64,000 bases of DNA from Schoenoplectus triqueter. Lineage: Eukaryota; Streptophyta; Magnoliopsida; Poales; Cyperaceae. The DNA lies in the NCBI GenBank assembly GCA_964058805.1, contig CAXKVV010001108.1, positions 1 to 64,000 of the forward strand. The letters are read 5' to 3'. The notes beneath the pieces were generated by a model. The model was not told the origin of the DNA, ran no database searches, and saw only the letters and a list, made by a program, of their open reading frames with translations. The translations under genes were made by a program, and so were the position numbers. Position 1 is the stretch's first letter. Each line of letters opens with the position of its first letter. Below, piece by piece: positions 24,701 to 37,584 of this stretch.

Positions 24701-25983
24701 CAATAAGCAGTGTCGTATTAACTCACACAAATACAAAATGTATGTAATGAAAACAAAAACAAAAACATACATAGAAAACCAACATCGAGAAAAGCATATC
24801 ATGTACCTGTTGTTCTTCTGGCAGAGCTTCAGGTGCTCTTCTCTCTCCTCAAGACGATATGGATGGAGGCACTGCTTCCCACATATGGGGCAAGTGTCCC
24901 CATGCATGCGCAAACACGTGTCTCCATATGGGCATGAGCCAGCAGCAGCAAAAGAGCAAATCGGCATCTCCTCAGGATTAACTGGTACGGATCCAGTTTG
25001 CTCCTCTGACCGGATGTGGTTTTCAGTTGACCACGTGGGTTTGGACACGGAGTGGGAGGATGGCGGAGGTAGGCTAGAATAAGAGGCTGAAGGCCTTGTA
25101 TTTGATTGAACAGGTAATGATGGGGTGATAGGTTGGCTGCGAGAGGGCTTGACATGGTCATACCTGCACCTGGCACCATATGAACACACACCTCTCTGGT
25201 AGAACGTGCAAATCTGGTATGAGAATAAACAAGGATTAGGTTGCTTCCATCCAGAATTAAATGAAAAAGAAGTTAGTAATATGATGATCAAAAGAATTTA
25301 CATTATTAGGTGGATCATTTCGGTCATGAGAGAACTCACAGTACTCCCCTTTGAAACATGCACCGTGCATGTAGAACTTGCACAGCACCCTGATCAATCA
25401 AAGACAATTTCCACGTTAGAAGTCAGCTCGTTAAAAGAAACAAATAACATCACAGATAATATCTGGTAATTGGTAGCCACAGAATTCTGGTTGTTGAAAC
25501 AATAATTGTCATTTGGTATTGCTACATGGTATTTATAGCATAGTTGCAAACTGGTTTGGTATTGGAATATACCACAAGGATACTGGGTTTTAATCCCTTT
25601 GGTCCTTGTTTTTAGATCGTTTTAGCATTTCTTTCTTCTGTTTAGATGTGTTAAAAAAATAATATAACCACCCCACACCCAAAAAAAGATCCCCTAACAA
25701 ATAAAAAACAAATCCATAGAGAACCCCTCCTAATCAATGCACATGTATTTCGGTTAATACGAAAACCAACTGAAGAAAGGCCTTTGTAAATAACCTCATA
25801 AGGTAGCAATTTTTGCAACGATTCATCGACAAAATCTAAATTATGTTAGATCGTAAAGGGAAGCCATAAGGCAAAAGGGCAATAGACATGTCTATACCAA
25901 ATTACACAAGATTTAATCAGAGGAGCCAATTCAAAATTGATTTCAATTAAAGAGGGAGCTGATTTTGAGTACCTTTTAGACAT
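21782..25983 (-). CDS. MKRN: Makorin-type RING/CCCH zinc finger E3 ubiquitin ligase
   Basis: Seven coding exons (minus): 25973-25983, 25302-25389, 24807-25213, 23605-23913, 22924-22993, 22289-22377, 21782-21815. They join in frame to 335 residues. Domain order is that of makorins: CCCH fingers at C7/C15/C21/H25, C35/C43/C49/H53 and C119/C127/C133/H137; a makorin Cys-His motif at 141-164; a C3HC4 RING at C182-C185-C206-H208-C211-C214-C237-C240; and a fourth CCCH finger at C276/C286/C292/H296. All zinc ligands are present, so it should be an active E3 that also binds RNA. Start [15 protein letters not shown] and end IRLSDFF agree with rice makorin as I recall it. The first coding exon is only 11 nt and the last 34 nt. 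Intron 5 carries a Helitron in its donor. A low-complexity linker rich in Ser and Pro spans 54-115. Confidence 0.93.
22477..22920 (-). mobile_element. Non-autonomous Helitron in makorin intron 5
   Basis: Read on the minus strand, the element starts TCTCTACTCCTTATTAAG at 22920 and ends with a GC-rich hairpin (CCGTAGC-AAC-GCACGG) followed 12 nt later by CTAG at 22480-22477. It sits between A (22921) and T (22476), the AT target of Helitrons, and makes no duplication. It is 444 bp long with no RepHel coding sequence. The insertion point is three bases inside the intron: the exon ends AAG, then GTA, then the element. Removing it would give AAG|GTATGTTC, a textbook donor. Confidence 0.82.
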
Positions 25984-26286
25984 GGCGAGACCGCGAGAGA
26001 CACTGGACCGATTTGAGAGAAATGAAGAGCTATCGCCTGAAATTTATTTTCTTTTTCTTGAGCCCCCCTCGGAAGAGAATCGGCTCTGGCCTCTCCGCCA
26101 ATTGTTTAGGGTTTGGTAAGATAGGACCCACCTCCGTTATACAAATACCCGACCCGGATATTTCAACCCAGCTAAGCAGGTGAAATGACCCCCCTACCCC
26201 TGTTGGCCGAGAGTAGAGTCGGAAGTCGCCAAGTCGGTCATTAAATTCGGTGACCGGATTTTGATATTACATTTCCAACAGCGAGG

Positions 26287-26301
26287 CCGTGGGGCCCACG
26301 G
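26287..26301. promoter_or_regulatory. TCP/site II-type palindrome upstream of makorin
   Basis: The 15-bp perfect palindrome CCGTGGG-G-CCCACGG lies about 300 bp before the makorin ATG. GTGGGNCC-type words are known targets of TCP factors and are common in plant housekeeping promoters; function is inferred. Confidence 0.35.
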
Positions 26302-27868
26302 ATCAGTGGGTCAAAAGTACAGTCATTTTTAGAGAAACGGAATAGGAAATCTGTAATTTATTCTTCTTTCTCGCTCTTGAAAGCCACCTTTCAAAATTTC
26401 TGCAAATGTTTTCGGGCTGGTGAAACCGGAAGGTTAATACTTACTCTGAATGGGAAAAAAAATGTCCCACCGGTATCATCACTGATATCATTATTAATAT
26501 CAATTTTATTATTTAATTTCAATAAGTTATTGTTCATGATAATTTTACAATGCAACTTACTTTTTGTAGTATTTTTATTATTTAATTTAATTACCACTAA
26601 TACTAATATTAACTTATTTAAGTTGAATAACAAAGTATTGAAAATGTATTGTATAATAAAATAATTAACATAAATAATTACAAATGTAACATGGACAAAA
26701 AAAATTGGTATCAACGATGATATTAATAATAATGTCTTTGTATTAGCTCTCATACTTAATAGGTTTACGTTTTGTGGTTGGAGATAAGATTATTATGAAA
26801 TGTTTGCATTTCGGTCTAAAGAAGCATGAATGTCTTAAATATATTTAATTATATTTGTAATTTCAATTTGTATTCCTCAATAATCTTTTATATAAAAAAT
26901 CTTGTATGATACCAAACGTTTCTGTTTTGTACATCAAAATAAGTCATTTTAAAACAAATACTCTTAGAAAATTCTACAAATAAAAAAAATTGTGTATCTC
27001 ATAAGATTATGATTAGAAGAGTTTTAATGTCAGAAACTTTGTATACAATAAATTTACTTTTTAATTTATATTTCAAATTTTGACACTCAAATTTTATATC
27101 CAAACGTTGATCTTGTTAATTTTTATGATAAATGTATACTAAAAAAAATCATGATCTTTGAAGATCATTTACATTAGAAAAATATAACAAAATGAGTGCA
27201 TTACAATACTTACAATCATGGTTAACTAAATTTATTAATTCTATTATCATTTGATTCAGTATAAAATAAAGTCCCAAAAATCATAAAATTTTATGAGTAT
27301 ACATCTACTATAAAAATTAACAATATCAGCTTTTGGATTTGATATTTAAATATCAAATTTTGGAGTATAAATTTAAAAGTAAGTTTGTGGCATCTTGTAC
27401 TATATAAAATTTATGACATTAAAATCCACCTCGATTGTGATACAAAAAATTAATTGGACAGTATAAATCAAAATTTTAAAAATAACAAAGTTTATTGTTG
27501 AAATATTCGTAATTTTTTTTTTTGCAAAAGTAAAAAATATATTCAAAATGTTATCTTTATAAGTTAACTCTATTGGCTTGTGAAACAAGTCGTTGTCCAC
27601 TTAAAGATATATAAACTAAGATACAACTCCAATTCACTATTTCTATATTATTACTTCTTGGACCTAATTTTTTTTATAAGAAAGGACTATTCTATATTAC
27701 TTTTATGAGGATATGAATATCACTTTTTTTTATCATAAATTCACATTTTTTGCATTTATTCTTCGAATTTGAATCTAAAATGTTAAACCTAAACTATTAA
27801 TCTTATAATATTTTATGGAAAAACCCTGCATGTAAATTTTTTATGAACTTTTTTTATACTAGACTATC
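26302..27868. other. Gene-free AT-rich stretch
   Basis: Open frames on both strands at 26377-26753 arise from A/T-rich low-complexity sequence. GGTATCA-N-C...GATATT words recur at 26471 and 26707, weak evidence for a decayed repeat. Nothing else seen. Confidence 0.35.
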
Positions 27869-28297
27869 TGTCACACCCCAAAATAATTAAATCGGATTAG
27901 GGGTGCTTAATTCCGCCACGCACGCACGACGAGACGTGCACCCAAGAAAAATTCTGAACTTAAAATACCTGGATCCCACAACCACCGTGGAAACGTGAGT
28001 AATTTAATTACTTAGTACGGATTTAGATCCAGCCTTAAGATTTGATCTTCTTTCCTATACTGGACCAAAAAACCGATATTGATGTTTAAAATGCAATATA
28101 ATATTGATGGATAAATATAATAATATTTTCATGCACATTTGAGAAAACAGTTATATGAATGACATGAAATAATAAATAAACCCGAAATAGAAAATCTGTG
28201 GAAATAATAATAATACAATAAAAAATATAAGGTACGAGAGTCAAACACTCGTAATAAATACCCAGATTTGTAAATATGCCAGATCCATCCCGAACGG

Positions 28298-28735
28298 GCA
28301 CAAGCAGGGCCTAACTTACTAACTCGGGTCTTGCCTAAGCGAGCACAACCAGGGCCCAACTTACTAACTTAGGACTTTATGTTTGTGCAGCGATAACGCC
28401 GCACAAACGATAATTCGGGCTTCTGAGGCGATAATGCCCTAGGAGAGTGAACGACTATAAAGCACGTACTCTGCTCTGCTGAATCTGGTAATTTACCTTA
28501 CAAAATAGAGGCAAATGGATATAGTTTGTCTTCAGTTGCCATATCGTAAAAATGAGATAACTACATGTGAATTAATAAATCTAAACAAATTGGAGCCTAC
28601 ACTGTACCAACCAAGGGTTAGAGGACTGCATCCCGTAAAAGTATCAAAACGAAATATAAACAAATGAGAGCCTACACTGTACCCACTAAGGTTAACGAAC
28701 AACATCCCAACTTTCTCTGTACCAACTAGGGGCCA
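28298..28735. repeat. Subterminal tandem subrepeats (45-bp and 75-bp units)
   Basis: GCACAAGCAGGGCCTAAC at 28298 recurs as GCACAACCAGGGCCCAAC at 28343 (45-bp step). AAACAAAT followed by GAGCCTACACTGTACC recurs at 28583 and 28658 (75-bp step), with a third partial copy CTCTGTACCAACTAGG near 28713. Confidence 0.7.
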
Positions 28736-31567
28736 AAAGAGAAAGCCCTTCGGATAATACTAGGATCCTAAATAAACTGGATAAATATAATAATATAATA
28801 TCACGAAGTATATTCTAGTCTCGAATATGGCCGCCCACACTAAACACTGAAGTATATGGTATCCTAATCGCTCAAATTTGGATTAAAAATTTAATCATAT
28901 CCAGAATAATAAAAATATAATATTGATCAAAAGAAAATACTCTAACACAGCCGAACCTGCCAAATGACGGGGTCGATGGATAATCCGACAGGCAAAGAGG
29001 CGCAATACATATACAGATCGGTGGGTCCCACGGGCCTATGGGTCACCGTACGTAACCACAACGGTCTGGTTATGCAAGGTAACTCAGACTAAGAATTACT
29101 CAGTCCGCCTCTAAGCACTCTCATACATTTAATGCATGATTAACTACCTGACTTAATTAATAATTAGTGATAGTAATAATATTTTCCTAATAATTATAAT
29201 CTACAACTTGAATTATTTAATACTATCTAATTCTATTTCGGGACTATTTCCCGAATCCTACTCCTATCATGTCTACATGCAATATGACATGATATGACAT
29301 ACAAATGCGAGTAAACCCCAAAAATGCTGGTCAAGTACCGAATGCATATGACAAATCAAATTTAGTCTCTAATCAATTTTGGTCAGAAAAATATCATAGT
29401 TCAAATATTTGAAAAATAATTTTATTTTCGGTTTGGGATCCTAATTATGAATAAAGAAAAGAAAATCCTCGAAAACCGTACCTAAGAATAGTTCGATCAG
29501 GTCGGTAGCGTCAAATTGCTTAGTCTCTGGTGACGCTCATGATCTCGTCAGCCGTCTCATCCTGAGTGTACTCGTTGGTCGGCTCGTCAAGATAAGATTC
29601 GAGAACCTATGAAGTCAAAATAAATTAAATTGGCGAGTATCCTATTCACGCTGGGTCTGGTTATGTCAAGGTGTACCGGACTCGGTGACGGGAGTATTAT
29701 TATTTAAATTTTATAATCATATTATATTTATTTTGAGTAATATAATTAATTTAATTTAATTTAGATTGATTAACTTAACTTAACGTTATCACTCAATTAT
29801 TTTAATTAGGATAGTAAATTAATTAATTAAAAATAGAGAAATTTATTAATATATAATATTATATAATTAATATTATTCTTATTAAAAATACAGAAATTAA
29901 TTTTTATATATATATATTTATATATTTATTAATATTATTTTATTATTAAATAGAGAAATTGATTAATAGGTATTTATATATATTAATTAATGTTATTGAA
30001 TTATTAAAATAGAGAAATTGATTAATATATATTTTATATTATAAGTTATTATTATACTTTATTTATTATTTTATAACCCTTAATTATTTATATCATATTC
30101 TTTAATTATATCTCCTTTTATATTTTAATATTATTTTCATTAATTAAGAAATATATTATATAAAACTAGAATTAAAAATGAAAAATCAAAATGAAAGAAT
30201 TTTTTTTAATAAACTTAAATTTAATTAATGTTTTTATTTAATTTAAAATGTGTTGGTGTTTTAAGGAACGAGATCAGAGGCTGCCTCAATACCATTGTAT
30301 TTGTTCGGTATTTTAAATTTGAGGCAGATCATGTAATCATTTCTTGTATATTTAAGTTTACGTTTTAATCCATAGATACCGCCAAACCTTTCAGGGTGGC
30401 TTTCAATTAATTAGTCACGTTATTAATTTAATCATATTTTAAATTCTTGGGACTTTTAATTTTTGGGCCTCTAATTTATTTTTGCAAATTCTTAATTTAG
30501 TGATAATTTAATTAAGTCATTTATTTGACCCAATCAATTTGTGAGCATTTAGTTAATTAGGGAGAAGCTTTTCTCATTTCCATTTCTTAGTTTTGACTTT
30601 CTAAGCTCCTAAATAAGTTTAACAGCCCAACATAGGCAATTATAAGGCCAATTAGGTAGTAAGCCACGGATGCACAAGCCAAGGATTCAAGTACTTGTAT
30701 GAGACAACTAAACCAACGAAATCAAGGAGACAAGAACTAGGAGTAACAACAACCAAAGCTACTAGCAATTTACTAGAACACAATAATAGACTAGGGGTTT
30801 AACAAATCAACAAATCCACCAGCCAAAGTCACAGCAAGCAACAAGCATCTTAGCACATTAGTGAACAATGGTACAAATCGAAAATCAGCAAGGTTGACCG
30901 GGACTATACCTTTGCCTCACTGGTACCAATCGGTACCAATGTACCAAAGAGGATATCACACATAGTAAGCAAGAAGGGGGATTAAGGCAACAACACCAAT
31001 TGCTCAAGCAAAAGGCAATAAACAAACAAAATTGCACAATCAATGCAAAGCACGAGCTCAGCTCGGCACACAACCCACACGACCGGGAAATGAGAGAAAG
31101 AAATAATAGTACCAATACTCGCCCAAGCAGTAAGGGGTTCGAGCATCAAGAGGCACAGGGGAGGGGGTTTTCTCGCCTCACACCGCCGACGAGCTTCCAA
31201 CACCTCGAGGCTGAGCACGACCTGGGGCTTCCATGTTTCAACCGAGCGATGCCTCACACGTGTAGAGTCATGAGTGGGGGGGGGGGGTAATCTGGCTCAG
31301 GCTCCTAGCTTGAGGCGAATAACTGTACAGAGGACAGATGGGTCACCGATTTGGGGGAGGAGTGGCTGAGGCGACACAGGGCTAGTGCGCGCGATGGAGG
31401 CGGCGATCGGGCTGAGGGGCGATCTCTAGGGGAAGCTACTCGCGAGAGGGGGGAGCACCTTAAGAAGGGGGGTTTGGCCTCTGCGCAAAAAGAAAGAAAG
31501 GAGAGAGGTTGTGTGGGTTTGTCGCCAGGAAAAAGAAGAGAAAGGAGGGGGTAGGGTGACATGCCAC

Positions 31568-31660
31568 GGGGAGAGAGAAAAGAGAGAGAGAGAGAGAAAG
31601 AGAGAGGAAAAGAAAGAAGTGAAAGAAAGAAAAGAAAAGAAAGGAAGAGAAAGATAATTT
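31568..31660. repeat. GA-rich polypurine tract
   Basis: About 90 bases of almost pure A and G (GAGAGA passing into GAAAGAAAG), preceded by a run of 13 G at about 31275. Confidence 0.85.
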
Positions 31661-32126
31661 TGACTTTGGGGTAGGTCAGATTTTCTGCGATCGAATTCGT
31701 ACGGTTATTTGCATGACATTCATAAATCTTAATTTAATTTATCAATTTATTATTTTATTGATGATTTAATTATCAGAACTTGTCGAAACTAACCAATCTA
31801 TATTCTTTAAATTTAATCGTTAATTTAGATTTCATTAATCCAGAATTCTTCTTTTAATTAATTAATATTATTATTGTTATTATCATCATTATTAGTCTCC
31901 CCGTCAAATCATTTAATCAATGGATCAAGATATTTATTTTGGTTACTTAGTTATGATTTAATTTATTTTAAAATTTATATATTTTAATTTAAACTTTGGT
32001 TTTGTTCTTTAATAAAACTCTTGATTATATTTTATAAATTCCATGTGTCTTTCATTAATTAACAACCATCACTATTATGCTTATTATTACTGTTGTTAAT
32101 TATTTCATCAAATTTCAATACATTAC

Positions 32127-32272
<146 letters not shown>

Positions 32273-33780
32273 TTTTAAGATACAAGTTTGACTTTAATAT
32301 TTTAGATTTCATTATAAATATTATTCCTTTAATTTTAGTTAGATCAAAATATTTTGTGTTAGTTATTAAATGTGATATTACTGAATTTATATTTTTTTAT
32401 ACTTTTTGATTTGATTCTTGAGTTTTGTTATTCGATATCTAATCTCATTCAAATTTTCTTTTGATCAATTATGAGTTTGTATCAGCAATAATTTTCTTGA
32501 TTTGTTTATGTTCTATTTATATGTATATACATACGTTTATTTTTCATATAATTATTTGGTGTTATATATGTAATTCATTGCCATTGTTAGATTATTTATC
32601 AATTTATTTATTTATTCCCATAATTATTTATATTAGACTATTCATTTAATTAGAACTAGTCGCCCATAATTATTTATTTAATTTTTATTATTTATTATAA
32701 GGTTTATTTATCTATTTATTTAATCATACATAACTATTCCCTTATTTATTGATTTAAGGTAGTGTTAGTTTACGTAAATCATTTAAAATTATTATCTTAA
32801 TTATTATTATTGCTTAATTAAATTTTGTGGTTTAATATTATCTGGTTATAAAATGATTTATTTATTTATTTGATGCCTTGTGCAACTTAATTTAGCATAA
32901 AACGAAGATTAAAAATTATATCATTTTACATAAACAACCTTAATAGAATAAATAAGATTAATCTTTTGAATTTAATATCCGTGTCAATAAAAAAAATATG
33001 ATGTTCGAACTCCTTTTTTTTCTTTTTGAATCATTGATGTGGGAAAAAAAAAATTTAAGCAGTGTCCCCGTTCCAAGGAACTGTATAATATGTTGGACAT
33101 GTGAGAGATTTGGTCATCTTTTGTGGGGATAATCAAGATGGAACATGTTTATCGGAGTTTGCTGCCACATGAAAAGCCCATTGGGCTGGACAAAGCAAAA
33201 AAAAAAAAAAAAACGGAAGATAGGAATTGTAGTCACCACGGCCCAATTCGGGATGCTGTAGGTTGCCTCTCTTACATGGTTTCGTATTGTGTGGAAAATT
33301 TGTGTGCGGATATCTGTAGAGAAATTATAATGGCATGAGAAAAGTATAACGGCTGTGATGAAATATAAATATAAATTTTGATGTACGAAATTATTTATTA
33401 CTGTTAAATCAGAACTGTAGGTGATGTGAGTTCCTCTTATATGTTAAATCAGCTCCGCAGGTGATGTGATTTTATAAAGTGGGAAACTAATAAAAAGATT
33501 AAATTTCAAGTAGGAATTAGCTTGATTTGTAATTGTCACTCCATACTCTGAATATATGTAACCATATAGTGTTTTTTCCCATGGTGTTTATTAGGGTGCT
33601 GATCGCTGTCTCCATCCTGAAAGTTTGATTTAAAATGAATGGATTGGATGCTGAGATTCTTTGAGTTGGACTAACAGTATTTAAATATAAATCATAGAGA
33701 CTCAAATTGAGAATCATTTTAGTTTAGCGGTAAAAGTAATGTTCTTTATGTGCGAGGTCGTACTTTTAAAATTCAGATGA
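32273..33780. other. Gene-free AT-rich stretch
   Basis: No supportable gene. A phrase ATGTTAAATCAGCTCC/ATCAGAACTGTAGGTGATGT is duplicated near 33403 and 33440 (GTTAAATCAG...GGTGATGTGA). Confidence 0.4.
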
Positions 33781-33781
33781 T

Positions 33782-33809
<28 letters not shown>

Positions 33810-33812
<3 letters not shown>

Positions 33813-34209
33813 TAATGCTATGGTGCTTCGCGAAGCAAAAAAATTTTTGTGCTTCGCGTTCGTATCTCGAATTTAAAAGTTCAAACGGCCGATCCAAACC
33901 GTTGAGCATCATCTTCATATTGAAATATCCTTGGAGATCAAATTTTATATTTTTTTGAATTTTTTTGATATTTTTTAGATGGGTACAAAGTCGTTTGTTT
34001 TGGATGGTGCAGAAATCTTTAGATCAACAAACTTTGTACCCATCTAAAAAATATCAAAAAAATTCAAAAAAATATAAAATTTGATCTCCAAGGATATTTC
34101 AATATGAAGATGATGCTCAACGGTTTGGATCGGCTGTTTGAACTTTTAAATTCGAGATACGGACGCGAAGCACAAAAATTTTTTTGCTTCGCGAAGCACC
34201 ATAGCATTA

Positions 34210-34212
<3 letters not shown>
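33810..34212. mobile_element. 403-bp fold-back element in (TA)n, copy 1
   Basis: Two arms of about 180 bp are nearly perfect inverted copies (start GAGTAATGCTATGGTGCTTC, end the complement), around a unique centre of about 43 bases (TTTTGGATGGTGCAGAAATC). By eye the arms differ at only a few positions, e.g. GTTCG versus GTCCG. Long (TA)n tracts flank both sides (33783-33809 and 34213-34253). A second 403-bp copy lies at 57461-57863. Confidence 0.9.
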
Positions 34213-34255
<43 letters not shown>

Positions 34256-34831
34256 AAAAATTGACTCGGAGAATTAATCCTTCATCTAGTAATAAAAATA
34301 CCGTTCTCCATATTAAAGTCCTTTATGAACAATTAAAAGATTGATAATTCAGACTCTTATTTTTACTCAAAAATAAAAAGTTCACTACCTTAAACCTCCG
34401 TCTTTGCTACTTAATCTCAAAAATATATTAATTGCCTGATTTAGTACTTCATCCAAATTAAGCTAAACTAGCAAGTTTTCTCCCTCATAATTTTTATTTT
34501 AATGTGTGTTTCTTAATTGAGACAGATTTCTCCAGCTCATGTATTAATTATTATACTGCCTGCAGTAATGCAGTTACATATAGCTTGTGCCACAACCACA
34601 GTATAAGAACTGGACCGAACCGGACGGTTGGACTAAAAAAAATCGAAATAGGTAATATTTATGAAGTGGCTCGCTAGAAGGATAACCGGTTTAACCAAGA
34701 TGTTTTTTTTTTTATATTATTAAAGCCCAGAACCGACTTTTCAAAAGATTGGATTTCAATGCATTAATTTTTTTTTTTTTTTTTACATCGGGTAAGTATA
34801 TCCATTTCCAAGAGAGGGGGCCCAGAGTTGT

Positions 34832-35905
34832 ATATGGTCTATGGACAATTTTTTATTTAAAAAATATTTTTTTTATCAACATTCCGTATGAGTGTCTTTT
34901 TTTTTTATCAATTAGAAGAGACTGAGATTATTTTTCTTGGCACCTAACTTCTTTATTGTGTTTCTTAGGTATCAGGATAAATTTCTGATCTTTCAAAAAA
35001 AAAAATTTCTTAGGAACCGAAATTAAATATCGGTCCCTCCAAATTTATTTTTTTTTCTCTCCGTCCATTTGCATTTTCTCATTTTAGTAGCAATAATTTT
35101 TCATATTTTTCATACATTATAATTCCGTCCAATTTTTTTTTCTAGTATTTTGGTTTCAATTCATTTTGAGTAACAATAATTTTTGATACAACAAACACAT
35201 TTTTTTTCCATTTTGAGAAGCAATAATCTACATTGTCTTTGACATTGTATTCTTTTTTAGGATCTTAATTATTTTCATTTTGAGTAACAATAATTTTCGA
35301 TACAGAAAACACATTTTGGTTTCCTCTCGTGATGATCCACTGGATTCATTTCAACACAATGAGCAATGAGGCGTCTGCCTAACCACCGTAATCTGCAATT
35401 ATGTTAAAATAAAATAACATACATTAATGTTTGATCAACATCAATGGAGAACATAATTCATTCTAGCATAATTAGTTATAATTTTTTTAATAATGATAAT
35501 AATAACATAATTAGTTATAAAAGTAACATAAGCTTCATCTCTTCCTCTGATAGGGCTGGACGGAAATGAATGAAAAAGAGAATGGAGGTGAAGGAGAAAG
35601 AATATGGATTTATATAATCAGAAAACACTGAAGAATTATCATAAAAAAATGCAATTAGAAAACCCTAGAAGAATGTAATCTGGCGTGGGAAAAAAATTGG
35701 AGGGACCAACATTTTATCTCGGTTCCTAAGAATTTTTTTTTGGAGGGTCTGAGATTTTATCTCGGTTCTTAAGAAAGAAAAAAAAAAGATTAGAAACCGA
35801 GATAAAATCTCAGTCTTTTTAAGTTAATCAAAAAAAAAATATTCATGTGAGATGCTGATTAAAAAAACTGTTTATATAAAAATAAAAAAAATGATCCATG
35901 AACCT
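34832..35905. mobile_element. Inverted-repeat element of about 1.07 kb
   Basis: Left end TGGTCTATGGACAATTTTTT and the following 100 bases match the complement of the right end GTTCATGGATCATTTTTTTT and onward, including TATCAAC/AATCAGC, AGAGACTGAGATT/AAAGACTGAGATT. A 5-bp direct repeat GTTGT flanks it (34827-34831, 35906-35910). The phrase ATCTCGGTTCCTAAGAA recurs inside. No transposase is seen and the superfamily is not assigned. Confidence 0.6.
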
Positions 35906-35910
35906 GTTGT

Positions 35911-37450
35911 TGGGTTTGGTCCAACCAAATTCCGTTAAAGCTTAACCTGTGGAAATACCGTAGAACAAAAAAATTATTTCTACTTAAGTTAGGGATTAAA
36001 GTATGTCGGATGATTACCGAGAGATATATATATTTAATCCTTTATAAAAAGATAGTAAAATATTATTTTACTTCTAATTTAAACGAAGGGTTAAAGCGGT
36101 ATGTTGGATGATTACCGAGATATACATACCTCTTTAAATATGTATAGATTTACTCCATGATTGATTTCTAAAACATTAATCTACTTAACAATTAAATAGA
36201 TTAATATAAAATTTTATATCTCGTTTCTAAATTTTAATTGGAATGAAAATTGGTTTGTCCCGGAGAACCAAACTTCTGATGCCTCTATAGGTTATCCACC
36301 AGGACTGACCAGAGATTGGCTTATTTTTTTTGCCAGAAATATCGTAAACCGCAGTTTCTTGCAAAAATACTATTCACCGAGAAAAATATATATGAAATAG
36401 TACTATTCACGACTCCCAATTATTCTATTTCACAAATGTGAAGAATTACTGTAACTTTTGTAAAAATACTATTCACCGATACCGTGAATTCTGAAACAAC
36501 CGTATACCGAGAGAGAGAAAATGAAACTAATTTTTATGTATTTTTCTCTCTCACCCCACCTCTCTATTTATAGAAAATGTGGGATTGTCAAATTATATTT
36601 ATATTGAAGAAAATTTTAAATTTTGAACCCTTGAAAAAAAAATCTAATTTTTGTCCTCACAACCAGAGTCTGGATCAGCACTTATTTCTAATTATACTTC
36701 ATAAAGAGAGTCTTCTACCCACTCATACATATTATATCATAAAGACTTCTTCACCATTGATTTTGTTTAAATATTTTTATCTATTTAAATTCAATGATTC
36801 ATATATAATAATGTAATGTGTAATGTGTAATGTGATGTGTATAATATATTTAAGGTGAAACATAGCTCTTATGATGATTCAATTTTTTTTATGATCATTT
36901 ATAAACTACTATATATTTAATTATATTATTTTATAATAATAATGATGTTTATGATTATAATAATAAGTATTATATATTTTTTAGCATTTAAAAAATTATG
37001 TTAAAAAAATATTTAATGTGAAATTTGTTTAAATATTTTAATATATATATATATTTCTAAATTTTAGCATGCTAAGTTATTATTTATTGTAATAAAATAA
37101 TAAAAAATTCAGAAAATAAAAATTGCACAATTTATACTCTTGGATACCCTTCAGAATAGTAAAATCCCAGCTTCATCAAAGAATCAGATCGTGTGTGTGT
37201 GTGTGTATTACCAGCTAATTAACTATTCCCAATATTCTCTCCGTACGTAACAAATTCGAGATTGAGGATAGGGGAAAGCGCAACATTATATGAGAATCAA
37301 ATAAGTGTAGACAGCCTCTACCGAGCTAACCAAATCGAAGAATTTGGTGGAAGTTGCAAGTAAAATAAAGGTGGGAGGAGAGAAAAGAGAAAAGAGAGCA
37401 GGAAAGCCACATATCATATTCAAAGCAGCTACAAAATTGACAAGAAAAAG
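35911..37450. other. Gene-free stretch
   Basis: Contains small repeated phrases (GGATGATTACCGAGAGATAT at about 36010 and a variant at 36105; ATACTATTCACCGA at about 36368 and 36467) suggesting decayed transposon sequence. A (GT)n run lies at 37192-37207. No gene. Confidence 0.4.
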
Positions 37451-37529
37451 TAGAGGTGATAATTGGACAGGGTTAGGCTAGTTTGATTAGCTAAAATTGT
37501 CATATGGGAGGTTAGGTTGAGTTTCGAGT

Positions 37530-37584
<55 letters not shown>

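Larger units (their letters stand above)
27869..31720 (-). mobile_element. LTR-retrotransposon-derived block, right boundary unclear
   Basis: On the minus strand the block ends TTTTGGGGTGTGACA (complement of 27869-27883), a 3' LTR terminus widely seen in plant Gypsy-type elements. Composition from here to about 31720 differs from the flanks (moderate GC with structured subrepeats), and no gag or pol reading frame is present. It may be a long solo LTR or a large retrotransposon derivative. The opposite LTR end and target duplication (CTATC expected) were not found. Confidence 0.4.

Noticed and set aside
26377..26753. Overlapping open frames on opposite strands
   Set aside because: Low-complexity A/T sequence, Ile/Leu/Asn-rich without any motif.
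30885..31562. Several overlapping open frames on both strands
   Set aside because: They arise from the GC-rich part of the LTR-like block; no domain is visible and both strands are open at once.
33716..33780. tRNA-like phrase (TTTAGCGGTAAAAG ... TGCGAGGTCGTAC)
   Set aside because: It faintly resembles A and B boxes of a SINE, but no cloverleaf or second copy could be shown.
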